DNA of 8,392 nucleotides from Candidatus Dormiibacterota bacterium. Its GTDB lineage: Bacteria; Chloroflexota; Dormibacteria; Aeolococcales; Aeolococcaceae. This document shows, piece after piece, positions 5,158 through 8,392 of this stretch; the stretch's first letter is position 1, and every line of letters starts with the position of its first letter. Under the pieces are notes generated by a model. It was not told where the DNA came from and ran no database searches. It worked only from the letters and a program-made list of their open reading frames with translations. The stretch spans positions 5,556 through 13,947 of the forward strand of contig PLAX01000098.1 in assembly GCA_003135255.1 (NCBI GenBank), given 5' to 3'. Made by a program: the position numbers and the translations under genes.

Positions 5158-6240
5158 ATGAATCGCACCACGTCATCTCGGGCGGCGAGCCAGACGCTCA
5201 CCCTGCTGCGGTCGGTCGGCGAGCAGCTGGAGGGAGGCCATGGACTGATCGCCGTGGACAGGAGCGGACGGATCCTGCTGGCGACTCAGGAGGCCTGCCG
5301 TCTCCTCGATCTCTCCGGCGAGGGCGAGGGGCACACGCTCGCCGAGCTGGGCGCGGACTTCCGGCTGCTGCGCGTGATCACGGCGTGCCTCGACGCGGAG
5401 GCAGCCGTGGAGCGCGAGATCGCGAGCACGCGCGAGGTGATCGTGGTGCGGGCCTTCCCGGTCCAGAACCAGACGATCGCGGTGATCGTGCTGGTGCGCG
5501 ACGAGACCCGGCTGCGCCGGCTGGAACGAGTGCGGCGCGACTTCGTCACCAACGTCTCCCACGAGCTGCGCACCCCGATCACCGCGATCCGGCTGCTCGT
5601 CGAAACCCTCCAGAAGGGCGCGCTCCAGGAGCCCGAGGTCGCCGCCGGCTTCGTCCACCGCATCGCGCTCGAAGTTGGTCACATGGCGCAGATGGTCGAG
5701 GAGCTGCTCGAGCTGAGCACCATCGAGTCGGGGCGCCAAACGATGAAGATGGAGCCGGTCCCGGTGGTCGATCTGATCCGGACCGTCGATCGGCTGTTGC
5801 CGCTCGCCGAGGAACGTCTGATCGACGTCACGGTCGACGTGGACCCCGCCACCCCCCCCCTTCTCGGTGACTCACGACGGCTCGGTCAGGTGCTGCGCAA
5901 CCTGGTCCACAACGCCATCAAGTTCACGCCGCCGGAGGGCCGGATCACGGTCAGCGCCCGGCCTCTCCTCGAGCAGAGCCGCGTCGAGCTGGTGGTGCGC
6001 GACACCGGGATCGGCATCCGGCCCGAGGACCTTCCGAGGATCTTTGAACGCTTCTGGAAGGCCGACAGCTCACGCCAGCGAGACGGGGAGGGATCGGGTC
6101 TCGGGCTGGCCATCGCCCGCCACGTCGTCGAGGCTCATGGCGGCTCGATCCGAGTCGTGTCGGAGCCGCGCCGGGGGGCCACGTTCATCGTCGAGCTGCC
6201 CGCCGCTCCCCGCCAGGCGGCCGACGCGGAGCCCGGATGA
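5158..6240 (+). CDS. phoR: PhoR-type sensor histidine kinase without membrane segments
   Basis: The protein has 360 residues. A PAS-like sensor region (about 18-115) contains GLIAVDRSGRILLATQEACRLL. The HisKA dimerisation domain carries phospho-accepting H135 in SHELRTP. The HATPase_c domain has the N box (N248 and N252 in NLVHNAIKF), the G1 box DTGIG (282-286), the F box FERFWK (296-301) and the G2 box GSGLGLAIA (312-320). This PAS-HisKA-HATPase order is that of PhoR/SenX3 kinases. Those usually have one or two N-terminal transmembrane helices; none is visible here, so it should be cytoplasmic. The ATG at 5158 is chosen over the GTG at 5068, which would precede the predicted transcription start; neither has a clear Shine-Dalgarno. 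A nine-C run at 5852-5860 lies just before the ATPase domain. The TGA overlaps the pstB ATG. Confidence 0.9.
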   Translation: MNRTTSSRAASQTLTLLRSVGEQLEGGHGLIAVDRSGRILLATQEACRLLDLSGEGEGHTLAELGADFRLLRVITACLDAEAAVEREIASTREVIVVRAFPVQNQTIAVIVLVRDETRLRRLERVRRDFVTNVSHELRTPITAIRLLVETLQKGALQEPEVAAGFVHRIALEVGHMAQMVEELLELSTIESGRQTMKMEPVPVVDLIRTVDRLLPLAEERLIDVTVDVDPATPPLLGDSRRLGQVLRNLVHNAIKFTPPEGRITVSARPLLEQSRVELVVRDTGIGIRPEDLPRIFERFWKADSSRQRDGEGSGLGLAIARHVVEAHGGSIRVVSEPRRGATFIVELPAAPRQAADAEPG

Positions 6241-7163
6241 GCAGCGAGAGGGCGCCAGCCCAGGCCGACCCCCGAGATGCGGAGCCGAGCCCTTCACCGG
6301 TTCTTAATCCGGATGCAACCCGGCCACAATCCCCCAGTTTCTACTCTCGATCCGTGGTCACCGATTCCGCGCAGCTAGCAAGGACCAACGTCGCCACCAA
6401 AGAGGAGGTCTCGGAGGGCGTCGCGATCGAGGGTCTGACCGTCAAGTTTCGCGGCACGCCGCTCATCGACGGCATCACCACTCTCTTCGAGCCCAACAAG
6501 GTCACCGCCATCGTCGGCCCCACCGGCTGCGGCAAGACCACGCTGCTCCGCTCCATCAACCGGATGCACGACCACGTCACCGGCATGCAGGTGAGCGGAT
6601 CGGTGGTCGTCGAGGGTGTGGACATCTACGGCCCGGACGTCAACGTCCGCGAGGTGCGCCGCCGGGTGGGGATGCTCTTCCAACGCCCCAACCCCTTCCC
6701 GCGCAGCATCGCCGAGAACGTGGGCCTCGCTCCGCGGGCTCACGGGCTGGCCGACCGCGGCAACGTGCGAGAGCTGGTCCGGGAGAATCTCACCATGGTC
6801 GGCCTCTGGGACGCGGTGAGCAACCGGCTGCACGGCTCGCCGTTTGGCCTCTCCGGGGGCCAGCAGCAGCTGCTCTGCCTGGCCCGCACGCTGGCCCTCT
6901 CTCCGGACGTGATCCTGCTCGACGAGCCCACCTCGGCGCTCGACCCGGACACCACCGATCACATCGAGTCGCTCATGAAGAAGCTCTCGGAGCACATGAC
7001 CGTTCTCATCGTCACCCACAACCTCGCCCAGGCAAGTCGCATCAGCGACAACGTTCTCTTCCTCATGAAGGGAAATGTCGTCGAGGCGACGTCGGCGAGG
7101 ACCTTCTTCCATGACCCGGCGGACGAGAGGAGCCGGGCCTACGTCAGCGGTCGGATCGGATGA
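6237..7163 (+). CDS. pstB: PstB, phosphate ABC transporter ATP-binding protein
   Basis: PstB is the ATPase that powers the PstSCAB high-affinity phosphate importer at the inner face of the membrane. The ABC domain begins near residue 62. It shows Walker A GPTGCGKTT (94-102), Q-loop FQRPNPFP (148-155), signature LSGGQQQ (205-211), Walker B and D-loop VILLDEPTSALDP (225-237), and the switch histidine H261. RSINRMHD and FQRPNPFP are PstB hallmarks. The residue after QQQ, normally Arg, is Leu (L212). The ATG at 6237 overlaps the kinase TGA (ATGA). This start adds about 60 residues, rich in Pro and Ser, to the usual 250, so GTG at 6354 (residue 40) is a real alternative. The gene stands before pstS, unlike the common order pstS-C-A-B. 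Confidence 0.94.
   Translation: MSSERAPAQADPRDAEPSPSPVLNPDATRPQSPSFYSRSVVTDSAQLARTNVATKEEVSEGVAIEGLTVKFRGTPLIDGITTLFEPNKVTAIVGPTGCGKTTLLRSINRMHDHVTGMQVSGSVVVEGVDIYGPDVNVREVRRRVGMLFQRPNPFPRSIAENVGLAPRAHGLADRGNVRELVRENLTMVGLWDAVSNRLHGSPFGLSGGQQQLLCLARTLALSPDVILLDEPTSALDPDTTDHIESLMKKLSEHMTVLIVTHNLAQASRISDNVLFLMKGNVVEATSARTFFHDPADERSRAYVSGRIG
6293..6336 (+). promoter_or_regulatory. Possible second 11-nt repeat array inside the pstB 5' region
   Basis: Four consecutive 11-nt units can be read: TTCACCG (6293), TTAATCC (6304), GCAACCC (6315) and ACAATCC (6326), each followed by 4 nt. The stretch is less GC-rich than the surrounding coding DNA and encodes the unconserved N-terminal tail of PstB. It may be an internal Pho-box promoter for pstB starting at GTG 6354. 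The units match the array upstream of the kinase only loosely, so this is a weak call. Confidence 0.25.
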
Positions 7164-7180
7164 GCTCGCACCAGCGGCCC

Positions 7181-7207
7181 TCATCACCGTCATCACATTC
7201 ATCCTTC
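7181..7207 (+). repeat. Three imperfect 9-nt tandem units before pstS
   Basis: TCATCACCG, TCATCACAT and TCATCCTTC lie in the 58-nt gap between pstB and pstS, immediately upstream of the Shine-Dalgarno. A CCTTCGAAGG palindrome (7203-7212) overlaps the last unit and touches the ribosome-binding site. Function is unknown; it may be chance. Confidence 0.3.
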
Positions 7208-7221
7208 GAAGGGGAGGTCTC

Positions 7222-8370
7222 ATGAACGTTCGTCGACACGCGTCCATCGGGTTTGCGGTGATCACCGGGGCGGTCCTGGTGAGTGCCTGCGGCTCCACGA
7301 GCACCGTCACCGCGCCCTCCACGAGCGCGGCCAGCAGTGCGAGCAGCGCTCCCACCGCCGCGGCCGTGAAGACCGGCAACCCGGCCGCTGCGCAGACCCT
7401 GTCCGAGGCTGGGTCGAGCCTGCTCTACCCGTACCTGCAGAAGCTCGCGCCCGGGATCACCTCCGCGTTCCCCAACATCACGCTGACCCCCGCCGCCGGC
7501 GGCTCGGGTACGGGCCAGTCTGAGGCGCTCAGCGGCACCATCGACATGGGTGGCTCCGACGCCTACCTGAGCGCCGCCCAGGTCACGGCGAACGCGGGCG
7601 CCCTCAACATCCCGATCTCGGTGTCCGCACAGGCGGTCAACTACAACCTGCCAGGGATCAACAACCTCAAGCTGAGCGGCAGCGTGATCGCCCAGATCTA
7701 CTCGGGCACCATCACCACGTGGAACGACCCGGCGATCGCCGCCCTGAACACGGGCGTGACCCTGCCCTCCACCCCGATCGTACCGGTGCGGCGCTCCGAC
7801 TCCTCGGGTGACACGTTCATCTTCACCTCCTTCCTCAGCGCCACCAACACGACCTGGGCCAGCGGCCCGGCCTTCGGGACCACGGTGCCCTGGCCGGCGG
7901 TCTCCAGCGAGCTGACCGCTGCCGGCAACCCTGCCATGGTCGACACCTGCCACAGCACACCGGGCTGCATCGCCTACATCGGTGTGAGCGTCGAGAGCGC
8001 CGCCCTGGTGGATGGGCTCGGTGAGGCCGAGCTGGAGAACGCGTCGGGCAGCTACGTGCAGCCCGCTTCGTCGACGATCACCGCCGCGGTGACCGCCGGT
8101 GCCTCCAAGGTCCCCGCCAGCCTCGCGGCTTCGTTGATCTACGAGACGGGCGCCCAGGCGTACCCGATCGTCAACTTCGAGTACCTGATCATCAACCCGT
8201 CGAAGATCACCACTTCGGACACGGCTCTGGCGATCCGCACCTTCATCGAGTGGGCCATCTCGCCGACAGGCGGCGCCACCGCGGACAACCTCAGCGCCGT
8301 GGGCTTCGTGCCGCTGCCCACCACCGTGATACCGCTGGTCAACACCGCGGTCGCACAGATCACCGGCTAA
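7222..8370 (+). CDS. pstS: PstS, phosphate-binding lipoprotein of the Pst transporter
   Basis: PstS captures inorganic phosphate outside the membrane and delivers it to PstCA. The 382-residue product starts with a basic N-terminus, a hydrophobic segment (about 8-20) and a lipobox VSAC with C23 as the predicted lipidated residue. A Ser/Thr/Ala-rich tether follows to about residue 58. Phosphate-binding segments are AGSSLLYP (63-70), GGSGTGQSEALSG (93-105), MGGSDAYLS (109-117) and RRSDSSGDTFIFTSFL (190-205), matching the Ser/Thr/Asp/Arg pocket of the family. A second Cys pair, C243 and C249 in TCHSTPGC, could form a disulphide. The ATG at 7222 follows GGGGAGG (7211-7217) by 4 nt, the best Shine-Dalgarno of the operon, which fits the excess of binding protein usually needed. 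The open frame extends upstream into pstB but has no homology there. Confidence 0.95.
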   Translation: MNVRRHASIGFAVITGAVLVSACGSTSTVTAPSTSAASSASSAPTAAAVKTGNPAAAQTLSEAGSSLLYPYLQKLAPGITSAFPNITLTPAAGGSGTGQSEALSGTIDMGGSDAYLSAAQVTANAGALNIPISVSAQAVNYNLPGINNLKLSGSVIAQIYSGTITTWNDPAIAALNTGVTLPSTPIVPVRRSDSSGDTFIFTSFLSATNTTWASGPAFGTTVPWPAVSSELTAAGNPAMVDTCHSTPGCIAYIGVSVESAALVDGLGEAELENASGSYVQPASSTITAAVTAGASKVPASLAASLIYETGAQAYPIVNFEYLIINPSKITTSDTALAIRTFIEWAISPTGGATADNLSAVGFVPLPTTVIPLVNTAVAQITG

Positions 8371-8371
8371 C

Positions 8372-8392
8372 ATGATCCTGGTCCGTCGCCGG
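8372..8392 (+). CDS. Possible start of the next gene (pstC expected), only seven codons visible
   Basis: ATG at 8372, one base after the pstS stop, opens MILVRRR to the window end. Tight spacing and a basic N-terminus are compatible with a membrane permease such as PstC. No Shine-Dalgarno is clear, and seven codons cannot identify a protein; the assignment is purely contextual. Confidence 0.3.

Overview
The window is a stretch of bacterial chromosome with high G+C and dense genes. I see no mobile element, CRISPR array, tRNA or rRNA. The proteins resemble those of deep-branching, GC-rich Gram-positive-like lineages (Actinomycetota, Chloroflexota or Dormibacterota). Evidence for this is the Gram-positive style LexA box, a PstS with a lipobox and a Ser/Thr/Ala-rich linker, and a RegX3/PhoP-like regulator. 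I cannot name the phylum with confidence.

Left part (1-2924, minus strand): a Holliday-junction operon in the order yebC-ruvC-ruvA-ruvB, with ruvB running off the left edge. ruvC and ruvA overlap by ATGA. Upstream of yebC lies a sigma70-type promoter, and a LexA-type SOS operator (GAAC-N4-GTTC) covers its expected transcription start. The whole operon is therefore probably induced by DNA damage.

Middle (2925-3464): about 540 bases without a convincing protein gene, but not empty. It has a perfect TTGACA -35 box, a plausible -10, a run of strong hairpins and a textbook rho-independent terminator, all on the plus strand. Together they outline an unassigned structured RNA of about 320 nt, possibly with a 15-codon leader ORF. 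I do not recognise the RNA family, and it is the best candidate here for something undescribed.

Right part (3465-8392): a phosphate-response locus. A PhoB/PhoP/RegX3-type response regulator and a DNA glycosylase (mpg) run leftward. A PhoR-type histidine kinase, pstB, pstS and probably the first codons of another gene run rightward. The divergent promoter region holds 11-bp direct repeats (TTATCGG-like cores) that look like Pho boxes, and one overlaps the -35 of the kinase promoter. The kinase has no membrane segment. Kinase and pstB overlap by ATGA, so sensor and transporter ATPase appear translationally coupled. The likely logic is phosphate starvation, kinase, regulator, Pho boxes, then expression of the transporter and the two-component genes. 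mpg sits behind a 15-bp perfect hairpin downstream of the regulator.
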